DNA of 64,000 nt from Anagrus nilaparvatae (GCA_022575985.1 JAKSXM010000142.1:992001-1056000), one strand, 5' to 3'; counted from the stretch's first letter, positions 1 to 13,527 are shown. A program made the numbers and translations. The notes: generated from the sequence alone by a model not told the origin.

Positions 1-1064
1 TCAGAAGATGTTACAGCGCTGAATAATTTAGGATTTAATTTAGGTTTCTCATCTAAATTTATACCTTCCATGTCAAAAATATCATCATCATTAAAATTTA
101 ATTTATCTTTTTCCTCGTCATCATTGTCATCATCATCAACATCATCATCCTCATCATCAGCATTTTCATCTTTATTATCTTTATCATTTTTCCAATCACT
201 AAGTAATGCTTTTTCAAATTTTTGTCTTTGATCTTTAGGTAATTCAGGAAAATTTTCTTTAAATAATTTTTCTTTATCTTCAAGCTTTAATTGAGAATAT
301 TGTTCTCGAATCATTTGCTGCTTTTGTTCTGTTGAAATATTTCCATAATGCTCTTGAAACATTTTATCTCTTTCTGCTGAAGTCAAAGATGCTATTTGTA
401 GCCATTTTTCTCTTTGTTCAATTGGCAAGTCAGAAAAATGCTCTACTAAAAATTGTTCCCTTTGATCTGGTGGTAAAGCTGACATTTGCTCCCATTTTTC
501 TCTTTCAATAGACAACACAGAATCTCGAAGAATTTTTTCATGCTGTGCTTGTGGAAGATCAGAAAAAGCATTGAATCTAAAAAAAAAAAAATTAAATAAG
601 AACAATTTTTTTAAGTGATTGTGAATTAATTTAAGAAATTACCCTGTAACTCTTGCAGGGAAACAGTCTTCATGAGGTATTGGAGAACAAGCTAAATGAG
701 GTGGAATTTCAATATCTATAGGTGATCCATATTTAACTTCTTCTACAAAAAAGGCTTCTCCTGAATCTCCTAATTTCATATGAATTTGCCTGGGTTCGCC
801 ATTTATTTCAATGTCAACCTTTAAGATACTAACATTAATAATAATCAAATAAAAATTTTAAATCTGAACTAATATTTAGCATACCACTTTTTCTCTGGAA
901 CGCAAGACACCAAGTTTACCAAAGCGTACATGGAATGGCGAACAATTATATGAACCATCTGGTTGTTGTACAACAATAACATCGATGGCACCAGTCAAAG
1001 TAGCTGCATTGATTTCATTATAAAAATCTCGAAAATTACTTATGAATTTGCCAATATAATTCAT
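1..1064 (-). CDS. Lpin: Lipin (phosphatidate phosphatase), 5' coding exons, partial
   Basis: Three exons are joined by GT-AG introns: 885-1064, 643-818 and 1-576, the last running off the window. The start is the ATG at 1064; an in-frame ATG 12 bases upstream (1076) is also possible, but lipins begin MNYIGKF. Exons 1 and 2 encode the conserved N-LIP domain ([20 protein letters not shown], then [20 protein letters not shown] and [12 protein letters not shown]). Lipins dephosphorylate phosphatidate to diacylglycerol for triglyceride and phospholipid synthesis and also act as nuclear co-regulators; the catalytic C-LIP (DxDxT) half lies outside the window. Odd point: exon 3, joined in frame, encodes about six repeats of a 16-residue unit (for example [16 protein letters not shown]) followed by an Asp/Glu tract. 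I do not know this block from lipins. The N-LIP assignment is secure; the link to exon 3 rests on splice sites and frame. Confidence 0.9.
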
Positions 1065-1139
1065 ACTATTGTACATCGTACAACAGTTACTATTACTATT
1101 CTATTATCCAAAGACAGATCGAGCTGTCCTTGGAATAAA

Positions 1140-2709
1140 GAATATCTTTTATTTTAGTTTAATATATCACAGGTAACTGGTAACTTTTATGCACACTTTC
1201 TTTTAAAACCTGTAACATAAAAATAAAAACTATGACATTATTTATAAAATACGTTATTTAAAAATAATTTTAAATAATACTTTAAAAGAGATAAGATAAG
1301 ACGTATTACTAATTACTAACGATTTAATTAGCCCTACACACAATAACTGAGTCTTTTAAAAAACAAACTACTGACTCACAAATCATTATCATATTTGTTA
1401 TTCCCTTAAAAAATTCAAGGACTCTTCAAAAATTTTTTTTGCGTGTGTTGTATTATAAAATACGACATGCGCTCTTTTTTTTGCATTTTTCCAACACACA
1501 TGTATAATTTATTTAAATTTTCATTTTTAATTGAAAAATCATTAAAACAAATTAAAATTATACAATAAATTAATTGTTAAATATCCAATTTGTTATAAAT
1601 ACGTATTATAAAACTGTAACACTTTTATTTACATACTGAAATAGCAGATAAAATCAAATAATGATTTTTTTTTTTTAAATAAATGTCACGATGACAATCT
1701 ATATTTTTAATACATAATCAATATTTAAATTATATACCTTATTTGGCAGTAATTCAATTTAATTACTTGCTTATTATTTAAATAATAAAGAATATTTTTA
1801 ATTTTTTAAAATCGATTTTACACTACTCACTACTAGCATAATAGAAAAAAAAAACAACACAATAACAAGGTTTATTTGGTTTTAACTTACTGCGCAGACG
1901 CTATAATTGTTGAAAAATAGGGGGGAAAATTAAAAAAGTTATATATTTTCTTTGTTTCTATAATATGTATTATAATTATTTTAATTTTAATAATTTAAAA
2001 TATAATTCTATATGTATTTAAAAAAATTAAATTATAATATTAAATTAAATTTGCTATCGTTAGTATATTTAAATAAACTAATTAAAATTAAAATAAATAT
2101 TTATTTACTAAAAATAAAAAATAGGTACAAACATACATTTTTTAATTAATTTTTTAAAATTTATTTAATCAAATGTAAACACTTTTAAAGTTCATTTACA
2201 CTTAAAAAAAATTTATTTCAATAATTTACATCGACACACACACACGTATACAAATAAATACATGTTTATAATAAAAACATTTGAGTGTAACTGGCGAGAC
2301 ATCGAAGCTTTTGTACATATTATGAATAATTTTATTTTATTTATTCTTTCTTATATGTGCAGGGGTGGGGGGTTTATTTTCTTTTATGATGAAAATTGTT
2401 TTTAATTTTTTAATGACGTTGAATTACCTTTTTTTTTTTTAATAAATTGGATTATATTATTATTGTAGACAAGATGATTGTGAATGAAACCTTAGTTATT
2501 GTATTAGGAAAAATTGTAATCGTTTAATTCGAGGTGAGACTAACAATGAAACAATAAAATCTAACAGGAAAAAATAATGAATAATTATAATTATTAATTA
2601 TTATTAAAAAATTATTTTTCATTCTTTTTTTAATGAGATTTTTCTGGGATTTAATTTACTTTTTATGTTTACTGTTCGCAACTAAGCAATCTTACAGTGT
2701 GTTCATAAT
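1140..2709. other. Gene-free AT-rich stretch
   Basis: Sequence upstream of lipin. The lipin 5' UTR, and possibly an untranslated first exon, should lie here, but I could not fix a promoter or splice donor. No coding frame of quality or recognised RNA gene was seen. A few GT/CA-rich bits occur near 2220-2260. Confidence 0.5.
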
Positions 2710-2939
2710 TACACTGTTAAAAATACTTTTGATAATTATATAAAATTTCTGTAAATTAACGAAAAATTCGTAAATTTACGATCGAACGTATAAAATTACG
2801 ATTTTTTCAGTAAATTTGCGATTTTTTCGTAATTTTACAATTTTTTTTGTAAATATACAATTTTTTTAGTAAAATTACGACAAATTCGTAATTTTACGAT
2901 AATTTCGTATATTTACCATAGGGTATTTTTAACAGTGTA
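2710..2939. mobile_element. Non-autonomous TIR element (MITE), 230 bp
   Basis: The ends form a 17 bp perfect terminal inverted repeat: tacactgttaaaaatac at 2710-2726 and its reverse complement at 2923-2939. The interior is built almost only from degenerate repeats of the type gtaaatttacgatttttt on both strands, so the element can fold on itself. There is no coding capacity. A clear target-site duplication was not found. It resembles the element at 6963-7395 in end sequence (tacactgt) and design. Confidence 0.75.
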
Positions 2940-3879
2940 GTTTTTAAAATTACTATTTATTTCTACAAATTTAACTATCTATTTTTTAAACTTTCAATTA
3001 AAGAAAATAAAAAACATAGGAAAATTTTAATATTTATGAAATCTACCAGTACAAAAATTACAATTTTGACACCTAACTTTGAAGTTTTTAAAATTATATT
3101 TCTGCCTATGAAAATAAATAATTCTAAAATCAGTTCCTATTTAAACGATTGATAAATATTTTCTCTAAAAATAACTAAACTCTTCAAAAAAATTTTATTT
3201 TTAAATCCAGTAGGTACTTAAATAAAAAAAAAACTTATTTCATAGACCATTGAACTTTATTGTAAAAAAAAAGTCATTAAAAAAATAGGAATTATTCTTT
3301 ATCTATAAAAAATAATTTTCAAATTAACTCGTGCATTAAAAACTTTTTGATTTTTTTTCTATACAGGCACCAACGTCGGTATTGCGTGAATAATTTTTCA
3401 ACTTTGTACTAAAACTCTGATGCTTTGGAAATGATAAATTTGACGTTTAAAATAAAAGTTAAAAATAAAAAATGTAATTAATATTTCGTAATTTTATTAT
3501 TTTAGTATAAAAATGAAAGAAATTTTCATTTATTTATCTTCATAAATAAACAGACCATCTATCATTTTAAAATTAAATACAGTGAATTTATATGACTCGT
3601 TAGAAAATAAGTTACGTAACGCATTTATTACTTTTCCATAACATTTTTTTTTTACTTACACACATATTATGAAAAATAAACAAGTTTTAAAACCTATAAA
3701 TATAATTTTATAAAGTCTTGCCCGCATATGCATTATTTTAACGTTTTTTAGTTTTAATATATGGGTGATTCCAGATGAGATTAAACATTTTTTATTAAGT
3801 TAATAGTTGTAAAAATTTTAGGGCCAATTTTATTTTAATTTGGAAAATCTTTACATTAAAGGGGATTTTAAAAATTAAG

Positions 3880-4070
3880 CCAAAGTAGGAAGAAGAGGGT
3901 CAAATGGGTTTGGAATGATTTGATTTTTGGGGTTGATTTAGGGACATAAAATAATTTTTATTTTGGGACTTGAAGTAATTTAAGTATAGGTATTTAAAAT
4001 AATTCAACTGTGAGGACATGGAATGCCTTGGAATATTAGTTAAATCTTTTGTAGGTCAATATTTTCCATG
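3880..4070 (+). mobile_element. Degenerate copy of the CATGGAACATG TIR family
   Basis: Contains the family's internal unit (gggacttgaagtaatttaag and related) and ends near an inverted end motif (attttccatgg). The left end is too decayed to place. Best complete copies are at 15472-15885 and 18694-19152. Confidence 0.45.
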
Positions 4071-4641
4071 GCTGTTGGTTGTCTTAACACACAACTATAA
4101 ATTTTTTAGACTGATTTTTTCAAAAGATATTTAACAATAAAAAGAATATTAAAACGACATATAATATGTTTGTGTAAGAATGTTTAAAAACTTCACTCAA
4201 TTTTATAATCTAATACACATGTTTCAACATCATCCATAAATAAAGACATAAATAGCAAAAAAACAGTTAAGCTTATTAAACATTCTATAAAATTCGTTAT
4301 TAAAAAAAAAAACTAGAAAACATTATGCACATTTATAATTGCAAACGCAATTTATTTCATAACCGTGTCTACTTAAATTTAATATTATGTACTTATATTA
4401 TTTGAACTTTTATATTGATTCGCGTCATATTTAATGTCAAAGACTTTTTATGCTTGATTATAATTTTATAATGATCGTATTATACAAAATTTAAATAAAT
4501 GAATATAGAGCTTGGCAGTTTTTCAAAATTTAATATTAATTATTTATTAATTATTATATTTTTAAAGATTTAATTATTTAATTTTTTATATATGTGTACA
4601 CTGAGAAGGAAAATTTCAGTTTAAAATAATTTTTTTTTTAG

Positions 4642-4784
4642 TGATCAGAAAGCAGGGTAAATGGTCAGCAAATGGGCAATTTCTTACTACAGGTGAAAAA
4701 ATGGCACCTCAAGATCCATGGAAAGAAAAAAGGAAGAAGTTAGCATCCAGAACGAAGTCAAGATTTCAAGATCTAATAAACCAG
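4642..4784 (+). CDS. Orphan internal coding exon, gene unknown
   Basis: A T-rich tract ending in AG at 4640-4641 precedes 143 bp open in one frame (2 bases plus 47 codons), ended by CAG|GTAAAA at 4785. The peptide is basic and well composed (GQFLTTGEKMAPQDPW, then KSRFQDLINQ) and uses codons such as TGG, CAG and GGT that stand out from the surrounding AT-rich DNA. No flanking exon on this strand could be identified, so the gene must have large introns or the segment is a relic. I do not recognise the protein. Confidence 0.5.
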
Positions 4785-6962
4785 GTAAAAAAATAAACTG
4801 TTATATCTGGAGCAGAACTACGATATTTGAAGAACACAGGTTCCTGAATCATAGTCAATTCATACTTCTATAAATACTAAAAAAATTTAAGCATTTCTGG
4901 TTTCTGACTTTTGAATGTAAAAATTTTCAGCCATTGACTATGATCTCAGATATCCTAGCTCTGATCTAAGCCAATACTTTTTTATGGCTATAATTATATT
5001 TTTTGTATTATTCTATTTTTTCCCATACTTTTTAATAATACTATACTATTTTGACCAGATTTTGACCAATATCTTATACTCTTAGTAGTGATTCTGTGTG
5101 TGTCCCCAGCAATTGCCCCCTTGAGAAAGACCCCCCCCCCCCCCCCAGGCAATTGTTACTCTGAAAATCGAAGCAAACAATTAAGAAAAAAACTTTTTTT
5201 ATGGATAATAAATATTCATGGCCCCCGAAATCACATGTGTCTACGCCATCCTCAACCCCCTTCGGTCTAGCTAAACCTCGTGGTAGGTGCAACTGCAATA
5301 GGAAAAATTAATAATTGCGCCTAAAATAGCATTATGCTGTATATTTAATTTGTTATATCATTCTATTTATTAAAACTTTATCTAATTTATTAATTAAATA
5401 CACAGGGGGCAATTTTAGAGATCTACTGGGTCGTATATCCTTTTTTATGACAGCTTTGCTTCAGATGGTAACTTAAGTGCATTTAAACCAATTTTTTCTA
5501 GCCATGAGTCGTAATCCAATATTTACTATAATAAGCTGGGATATAGATCCTCCTTTTTTTGCTAATAATTTAAAGAAATTGGGAAACACGTGCTTTCTGT
5601 TCACTAAAGAAAATAATATATTAAATTCCAATTTTTTTTCGATCCTATAGCATAAAATTTGATAAATTTATGGCTCAAAAAAAATTTTAACGTTATTTTA
5701 AAGAATTAATTTCTATAGTATTTGAGTACTTTACAATTTTGCAACAGTGTTATTTAATTGGAGTGCTGAAATTAACTCATTAATTCAACATTGTTTCGCG
5801 TTTATCAGTAAATTGCAAAAATAATAATAAATTAATTAAAAGCTCATTATAAACAATTACTTTATAATAATATAAAAATTACAAAATAAAAAAAACAACT
5901 GCCAATTATTGATGACTGCAGTTGTTTACCATATCAGAATAATTTAAATTAATGATTCATATTTTATAATTAATTAAAAATTTTATATAATAATATTAAA
6001 ATTCAAGTTTATACTTTATTAAAATAAAATAAATCTCAAAATCTAAAATAAATTTAATTTTTTTGACAAAAATTGTAAATTATTATTTTTTATGTTAATT
6101 TGTTTAACAAAAAATTTATTTTATTGTCTTTTTGTTACTATTATGTAAATATATGATTTATGCTTACATAATAATAATGATAATAAACCAAAAAAATATA
6201 ATTAAGAAATAGTAAAATGTTACGAAATGATGAAAAAAAATGTTTATTGAGCAGTTTTTTTTGTAATTTTTTTAAACAATAGTGTTTTTGTAAAAATGTA
6301 ATTTGTTTAGTTCTGATGACATGTATTGTTACTGTCAGGCACTGCAAATATTTTAAAATGAAAATTTAACAAGATTTTTGTTATTTTTCTAATTTTTCCT
6401 GATAAAATTTGAATTTTATTTTTGTTCAAAAATCCATATTCAAGCCTAAAATTTTTATATTAGTATTTTTAGCTGGTAATTTTTGGTGATAAATTTTATT
6501 ATAATAAATCTGTATTTTTTCAATTTTTATTAAAAAACATAAAGTGCAAATACTGTAAAATTTATTAATTTTTCTTTAATTTCATTTTCTGGAAAAAAAA
6601 TGACAAACACTATAAAATAGTAGAAAGTTAATTTTTCATAACATATAAAAAACCAACTACTATTATTAGAATTTATCAAACTGTATAATTTTAATGTGCA
6701 CCAAAAGAGATATATATAACGGTCAATAACCTAAAGATGTTAAATTTAATTATACATTTAATAATATTGCAGTATTTATGTGTATATTAGCCTGGTTAAT
6801 AGTTGAGGGTGCAGTTAAAGTAAAAAGTGCATGTGAGTATTAGAGCTGAATTTTTGTTGGGATATAGCCAAGACCTAAACTTTACTCGCCTTCTGCAAAA
6901 AAATTTTTTGGCTTTAGATTCTGGAAAAAGATTTTTATATTAGGTTAAAACTTTCTTATAGG
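4785..6962. other. No gene seen; decayed repeats with a poly-C tract
   Basis: Contains a C homopolymer near 5131-5146 and moderately GC-richer pieces around 5060-5310 and 5405-5460 (a gggggcaattttagag motif) that look like decayed repeats. Open frames here have no coding character. Confidence 0.5.
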
Positions 6963-7395
6963 TACACTGTAAAAAGTAACTTTCTTAGATTTACAAAAAA
7001 AATAGAATTTTTTCGAAAAATTAGTGAATTTTCAAAAAACTTTGTAAATATTCCATAAAAATCGTAAATGTACTAAATTTAGTATATTCTCGAAAAATTC
7101 GAGAATTCTCGATTTTCTTTTTGTGATTTTACGAAAAAAGTTGCAAATTCACAACTATTTTTCGGAAATTTAAATCTATTTTTTGTAAATTTTCGAGAAA
7201 AAAATTGTAAATTATCAATTTTTCTTGCAAATTCACAACAAAAAATCGAGAATACTCGAATTTTTTGTTAATATACTAAATTTATTAATTATACGATTTT
7301 TTTCGAATATTTACAAATTTTTTTGAAAATTTACTAATTTTTCGAAAATGTTCTAATTTTTTTGTTAATGTAAGAAAGTTACTTTTTAAAGTGTA
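6963..7395. mobile_element. Non-autonomous TIR element (MITE), 433 bp
   Basis: The left end at 6963-6987 starts tacactgtaaaaagtaac; the right end at 7371-7395 is its near-perfect reverse complement. The interior consists of short degenerate modules of the ttcgaaaaattcac type on both strands, with no open frame. It is probably related to the 2710-2939 element, which also begins tacactgt and has a simple self-complementary interior. Confidence 0.75.
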
Positions 7396-7597
7396 TATTA
7401 TATTTAACATTTTTCGCTTTCTGGAATTTTTAAGGTATTTTCAGGCTATTGAAGTTTCGCCCATTACCCTGTCCTTGACTTTTCCTAAAGCCTATATATC
7501 ATTTTAAAATTAATTTAAATAAAAAAATTGATAAAGGTCGAGACTGCAATGGCCCTAAATATCCTTTCAGAATCCAGATAATAGTCAAATATGTTAA

Positions 7598-7745
7598 CAT
7601 AGAACGTTTTTATCGGGAGGGGTACCCTGGAAATCTGAAAATCAAGGGGAGGGGTCAAATATTTCTGATTTAAGGGGATGTCAAATGGGACTTAGAATAA
7701 TTTCGATTTAGGGACTCAGCTGTAAGTAAACATTAGAGTTCCATG
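7598..7745 (+). mobile_element. Short copy of the CATGGAACATG TIR family
   Basis: Starts catagaacg, carries the conserved ggtaccctggaaatctgaa block and G-rich runs, has one unit of the internal repeat (aatttcgatttagggactc), then the shared 3' block (cagctgtaagtaaacat) ending in the inverted motif gttccatg. It appears to be the same element as 18694-19152 with fewer internal repeats. Confidence 0.65.
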
Positions 7746-10321
7746 CATTTTGGTGGTATATACAGGAACCGTTTTTTGGCCTAACCTGAAAATTTAGGTG
7801 ATTTCAAGGCATCATACTTTAACTTTTTCTGGCCGAAAATTGAAAAAATTTGCATACTTATTAATTTTTTTATAACCCATGACAAAAAAATTAGGAAACG
7901 CAAGTGAATATGTTTTGGTTTTGGCTAAATCTTAAAAAAAATCAGCTATCTTAACCACAAGTAATTTTTACCATATTGAAACTATAAGATTTTTAAAAAA
8001 ATTTAAAGCTTTTAATATAGCATTACTATGCACGTTACGATACTACCCATATTATTTTTTTGATAATTGCAATTTTTTCAAACGCTCTAAATTGCAAGGC
8101 TAATATACATTCATCAAAATATTAAAATTAAATAATCAATAAATGAATTTCAACCTAACACATCAGTAGTAAGAACAGTACGTGCATAAAAATAGATTAT
8201 AAATTAATAATTTCTCAAGATACCGCGCAAAAAAATTAGGTCAAAAAAATTAAACGTAATGATTCATTATTTACTTATAACTGCATTAAAACCAAGAAAA
8301 TATAAAAATTTTAATAATAATAATAATTTTTTGAATTTCATAAACAACACTCATAAGTAAAATAACTGCATCATAGTGCAACTGCAAATACACATCATCA
8401 TACAACAAAATAATGTGATCTCGTGCGTAATATATAGTATAGTAGCCGCGCATCAGTGGTTTTTTGTTATAAACAAATAATATGCATCACACGTGGTATT
8501 TTATTATTATTAATAATTATTTTTTTTTACTATAGTTTGTGCAGTATTTTGTTTTTCTTGCATTTTCATTTTTTTATTACGTGATATTTTTTGATTCTGA
8601 TTAAATTTTTTAAAGATAAGTAAAATGATAATGATATACCTTTTGCAGTTGGGAGAAAAATTAACATGATTTTTTGTTTTTTGCGAAATACAAAGTATTA
8701 ATTATTGTTTTTGAAAATGTTATTTTTTTAAAACGTAAAATATTTTTTTTTTTTTTTTTTTGTTGAAAATAATAAGATAATTAAATTTTTATGATTGTGC
8801 ATGCAAAAAAAATTAATAATTGGATAAGTTTTTTATTGTATTCATCCATTAGTGCCTAATTGACCGTTCTTGGAGAGATGAATTTTAATATAAAAAATGA
8901 ATATTTTGGGCTAAATGTGTAACCTATTGGGTAATTAGGGTCACTATTTCAATTTCTACAATAAATTATGACCTAAAATCCCCAAAAATTGTGGTATCAA
9001 ATTCTAATGTTACGTTAATTCTGAAATATTCAACTGTCCAAGAATGGTAAATTATAATGAAACAATTTTTTGATAAGTTTTTAAGTAATCGAAACCCCCA
9101 AAGAAGCCAAAAGTTTAAAATAAAAATTTTATTTTTTGATTAAATATTTTGGTCCCCTTTAGGGCGGTTTTTTAAAAAAATTTATCATAAAATGGTTAGC
9201 CCATAAAAACCTAGGTCCATAAAATACCCCAATTTATATCTTCAAATAAAACTATTAAAACTATAAAACTATTGAGTTCATTATAGGTAGCCATACGAAT
9301 TTTTCAAAATTTCAGTTCTCTATAGAGTTTGAAAAATCAAATTTTATTTAAGCTGAAGAATAAAAATTTGATTTTTTTGAATTCGTGTTGCAATAAATAA
9401 ATTAGACAAGCTAAATAGTATATCAATTTTTTTCATCTAATTTTCGTTAAATATACGTTTGTGAACTTCCCCTTCCCAATTAAAAATTACCTTATAAATA
9501 AATTAAAGAAAATCAATTTTCAAAATTTGAAAAATTATTTATATACCTTAGACATGCAAAATTGTTGAACTTGAAAAACAAAATTTGTAATTTAAAAAAA
9601 AAAGTGACGTCACAATCTCACTATTTGAATTACTTCGACGTAACTTAAAACTGCATTCTTTTTTTTTTTAATTAGCATACACAAAAATATACTTTCTAAC
9701 GAATCCAAATAATTACACAAAAAATTAAATTTATTCGAATTTTTTATTAATTTGCATTATTCAATTAAGCAAACATTTATCTAGCATCATAGATAAACCC
9801 ACATTTATGTATCGTGTAATAAAAATCTAATTTTTTTTAATATCAAAGTTAATTAAAAAAAATACACATTGGAAAATTAATTAATTTTTTGTTTAATTAA
9901 ACATTGAAGGAAAAAAATGTTCTTATACTTTTATATAGTACATGATGAAATAATACTCAAGAAAAGTAAAATTTATTTATTTCTGTAAAAATATAAGAAA
10001 CGTGCTCAACGAACTTTCGCCTCCGGAATAAAAACTAAGACTGGGTAATATACAAGTCGAAACAAAATTTACAAACCGCGTGTAACGAACGTAAAAAAAA
10101 ATTTTATGCATACATGTAAAGTCTTTTGTATGTTTAAGTATGAATGTGTGTGTATATTACTTTTTTGCAAAAAAAGTGTCAATTTATTTTTTTATGAGTA
10201 AATTAGAGATTTTGAGGTACTTGATAGTTTTTAGGTCACAAAAAGAAAATCCTCAGAAGTAAACTTTTAACCAAAATCCTATCTATTTTGTCCCAATAAA
10301 TTTTCAGGATTAAAAATATTT
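7746..10321. other. Gene-free AT-rich stretch
   Basis: No coding frame, splice-flanked exon or RNA gene was recognised. Only A/T homopolymers and unassigned sequence are visible. Confidence 0.45.
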
Positions 10322-10445
10322 TATCGGTTGTTTTGAAAATGGAACAAAAAAAAAAACAACCGAGAATTATTTTTTTGGTTTTTTTCAAAATGGAACAAAA
10401 AAAAAAACCGAGAATTTTTATCAGTGGTTTTGAAAATGGAAAAAC
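10322..10445 (+). repeat. Short tandem repeat, about 3 copies of ~50 bp
   Basis: Three degenerate head-to-tail copies of a unit containing ttttgaaaatggaacaaaa, an A-run and aaccgagaat. Low complexity; no function is apparent. Confidence 0.6.
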
Positions 10446-11778
10446 GAGACTAAACTTTATTACCTTGCTACTGCAAAAATGTGAAAAACTTGAAAAAATG
10501 TCATATACATAATTTTTTTATAATACAATTTTCTTTTTAATCTTTTTATTCCTTTCTTTTTTACACTCTCTTTTAAATACATGATGTACTCGAGTATAGT
10601 GTAGGCAGCTGACGAGAACATCAAGGTTAAATAAAATGAAAAAAAAATTTGGCACAAATGAATTGCAAATATAGAATGTACTAACTAAATTGTTATTATT
10701 GTATAATATCACCAAAAGAAAGCGTTAAATTATCATTTTTATTTTTTACTTCAAAAAATTTTTTAAATTAATGTTTGTTTTAATTATTTTAATTATACTT
10801 ATTTTTTTTTTGATAAAAATATTATTGCATTTTAAGTTTTTGTGGTAAAAAGTAATTATTATGAATTTAATGTGTTTTCAAAACATTGTTTACATTATTA
10901 GTATGATAATGAGTCATAAAAATATGTATTTTTTTTTTGGTTTTTAATGATAGCATCAAAAATAAAATTGTTATTTTCTCTTAAAGCTCACTGACCTTAT
11001 CTAATTATTTAATTAAAAATTTTTTTTTTTAAACAATCGTAAAAAATTTTTTAATCTATGAGTTTCTAGAAATAGATAAAAAAAATGGAATTTTTAAAAA
11101 TTAGCAGCAATTTATCAGACAGAAATTTGCATATATTTAATTACAATTTATTGATAAAGATATCTAATCTTTTATTAATTCAAGTCACGAAGAAGAAAAT
11201 CGAAGGTAATTTAGATAATTGAAATTTTTAATTTATTGATTTGTAATAAATTTTTGCTGTGAATAATTGCTATTTTTTAAATTATGCATTTTTTGATAAT
11301 TTTCGGCCATGAAAGTCTTGAAGATAATATACATTTTGTTATCAGGTATACATTTGATTGGACAAAAATATTTTTCTTTGGATTACGAAAAAAGAACTTA
11401 TCCAATAAAATTCAATAAAAATTTTAGGGGTATTTGCCTGCCTAAAGGAGTTTAAAAAACAAGGGAAAAAATTATTTTCTTTTTGTATGTTATTAAACTT
11501 GATATAAATAAATCTGGAAATTCTGAAAATTTGATTAGGTTAATCTACAAGACTTATAACAATAAATTATTAGGGGAAACCCTGAGAAAGCCCCTGACAA
11601 AGCTCTTTGGTACCAATTTCATTTTATCAAAAAGATACTTTATAATATGACCTCAATTTCGATGGTTCTAAAGTAAATTTAAACCAACTTTATTTAAATT
11701 TAGCACACATTATCCAAAATTTTAAATTTCAAGGCTTTAAAGTCAATTTTTCTAAAAAAATAACACAAAGCAGAATCA
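10446..11778. other. Gene-free AT-rich stretch
   Basis: No supported gene. The short open frames at 10460-10715 are AT-driven, with no splice support or protein character. Confidence 0.45.
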
Positions 11779-12182
11779 TTAAGAGTTCTGCCTGGACGCC
11801 ATTTTGTTTTTCAAATTTTTTATTTCTTTTTCGTTTTTTTATTAAATTAGAAATTTTTTTTGCATCTTATCAGAGTTGTCCCACATTCTTTATTCAATTT
11901 AGAAAAGTTTGGCATAAACACTTTTTTAATTTAATCAAAAATAAGGACATGATTTGGTGAGAAAAATTTATTGTCGAAAAAAGTTTACTCAAAATTTTTC
12001 TCAACAAATCATGTCCTTATTTTTGATTAAATTAAAAAAGTGTTTATGCCAAACTTTTCTAAATTGAATAAAGAATGTGGGACAACTCTGATAAGATGCA
12101 AAAAAAATTTCTAATTTAATAAAAAAACGAAAAAGAAATAAAAAATTTGAAAAATAAAATGGCGTCCGCGCAGAACTCTTAA
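11779..12182. mobile_element. Foldback element, 404 bp near-perfect palindrome
   Basis: The left arm starts ttaagagttctgc at 11779; the right arm ends in its reverse complement at 12182. Arms of about 190 bp meet near 11981 with a very short spacer. Open frames inside (12001-12198) simply follow the palindrome and are not genes. This is a foldback/MITE-like structure without a transposase. Confidence 0.8.
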
Positions 12183-13527
12183 TAAACCAACAATACAATG
12201 TTAACCAAGAAATATTACAAAAGTTATCTCATTTAAAAAAGTATAATATGCAAAGAAAAAATTTAATACGTGTTGAAAGAAAACTTGTTTTTTTTTTTAA
12301 TAACAAAAAGTTGAAAAATAAGCACGAACAGAATATAATACGTTTTTCAAGCACAAACTCTGTTAGGTTAAAATTTCTTTCATTGTGTTATCATCATTAT
12401 GTTTTATTATTATGTAAAAATATACTAGTTAAAGAAAAAAATAAAAATAAAAAAGTCTTGTAAATATAAATGAACCCACATTATTACACAGGCAGACATT
12501 TGATAAAATTAGTTACTTCCAGTCCCAATTTTGGTATTACAGTACTTGGTATAATAATATGTTTGGAAAACCCAAAAAATACAAAAATTAAATTTCAATA
12601 ACATCTAATTACTTTACTTAGAGTACTAAATTCAATTAATTATTGATACTAAAAAAGAATTCAATTTAAAAAAAGGCAAAAATGACTTATTGTGAAGACT
12701 ACGTATCATTAAACTAAATTAAATTGCAATATGGACATAAAGAATTTTTATTTAACCTATATATGGGTATTTTTAATGCTATTTGACAAATATAGTATTT
12801 TTTATGTAATATTCATTATCCAACTGTTTTAATTGCAGTCCAAGAATTCTATTGTCAGCATCAAAATGAACAATGGATCGCTTATTCGTTTATAAAAGAT
12901 AAATGTAGTAGCGATAAATTCTATCTTTCTATATATTCAGAGAAAATACATTTTATTGAATTTTTCTATTATAAGTAAATGCAATTGAAAAATATTTTTT
13001 TTCTTTAATATTTAATTTACTGCAGTTATTTAGTTTTGGAAAAAAAATGTTGATCCCTATAATGAAAGTTTTGGACTAGTATAATTGTTAATTTTTAAAA
13101 TTGAAATCCAGGCAGCGAATTTAATTTTTTTGATACCCCATTTATATTTCAGGAGCTAATCTGCAAAACATTATCTGGGGGAGCGGGGAGTTTTAGTAAA
13201 TTGACATATTTTTATTTAAATTATTTAAAAATTAAGCAAAATATATGCAAAACATGTATTTTTTATTCTAAAAGGGGGGGGGGGGGTATGTAAATGCCCC
13301 TTTCGCCCCGCGCTGGTTTTGAAACTACTGTGCTAAGATGGGTGAAAAACTTTCCGCGTATTAAGGGCTTTTGGGCTGGGAAACCAATTATAGCGTATAC
13401 TTTTGGGTTTCTATTTCATGATTACATTACGTCAGTTTCTTACGTGTAATATTTATTCAGATAATATTTAAACAAAAAAATTAAACATTACCCAAAAAAT
13501 GATTTATATTTTTTTAAATTTCGTATG
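12183..13527. other. No gene seen; poly-G relic
   Basis: Holds a decayed repeat with a G homopolymer near 13274-13287 and GC-rich shoulders (tttcgccccgcgctgg). Otherwise AT-rich with no supported gene. Confidence 0.45.
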
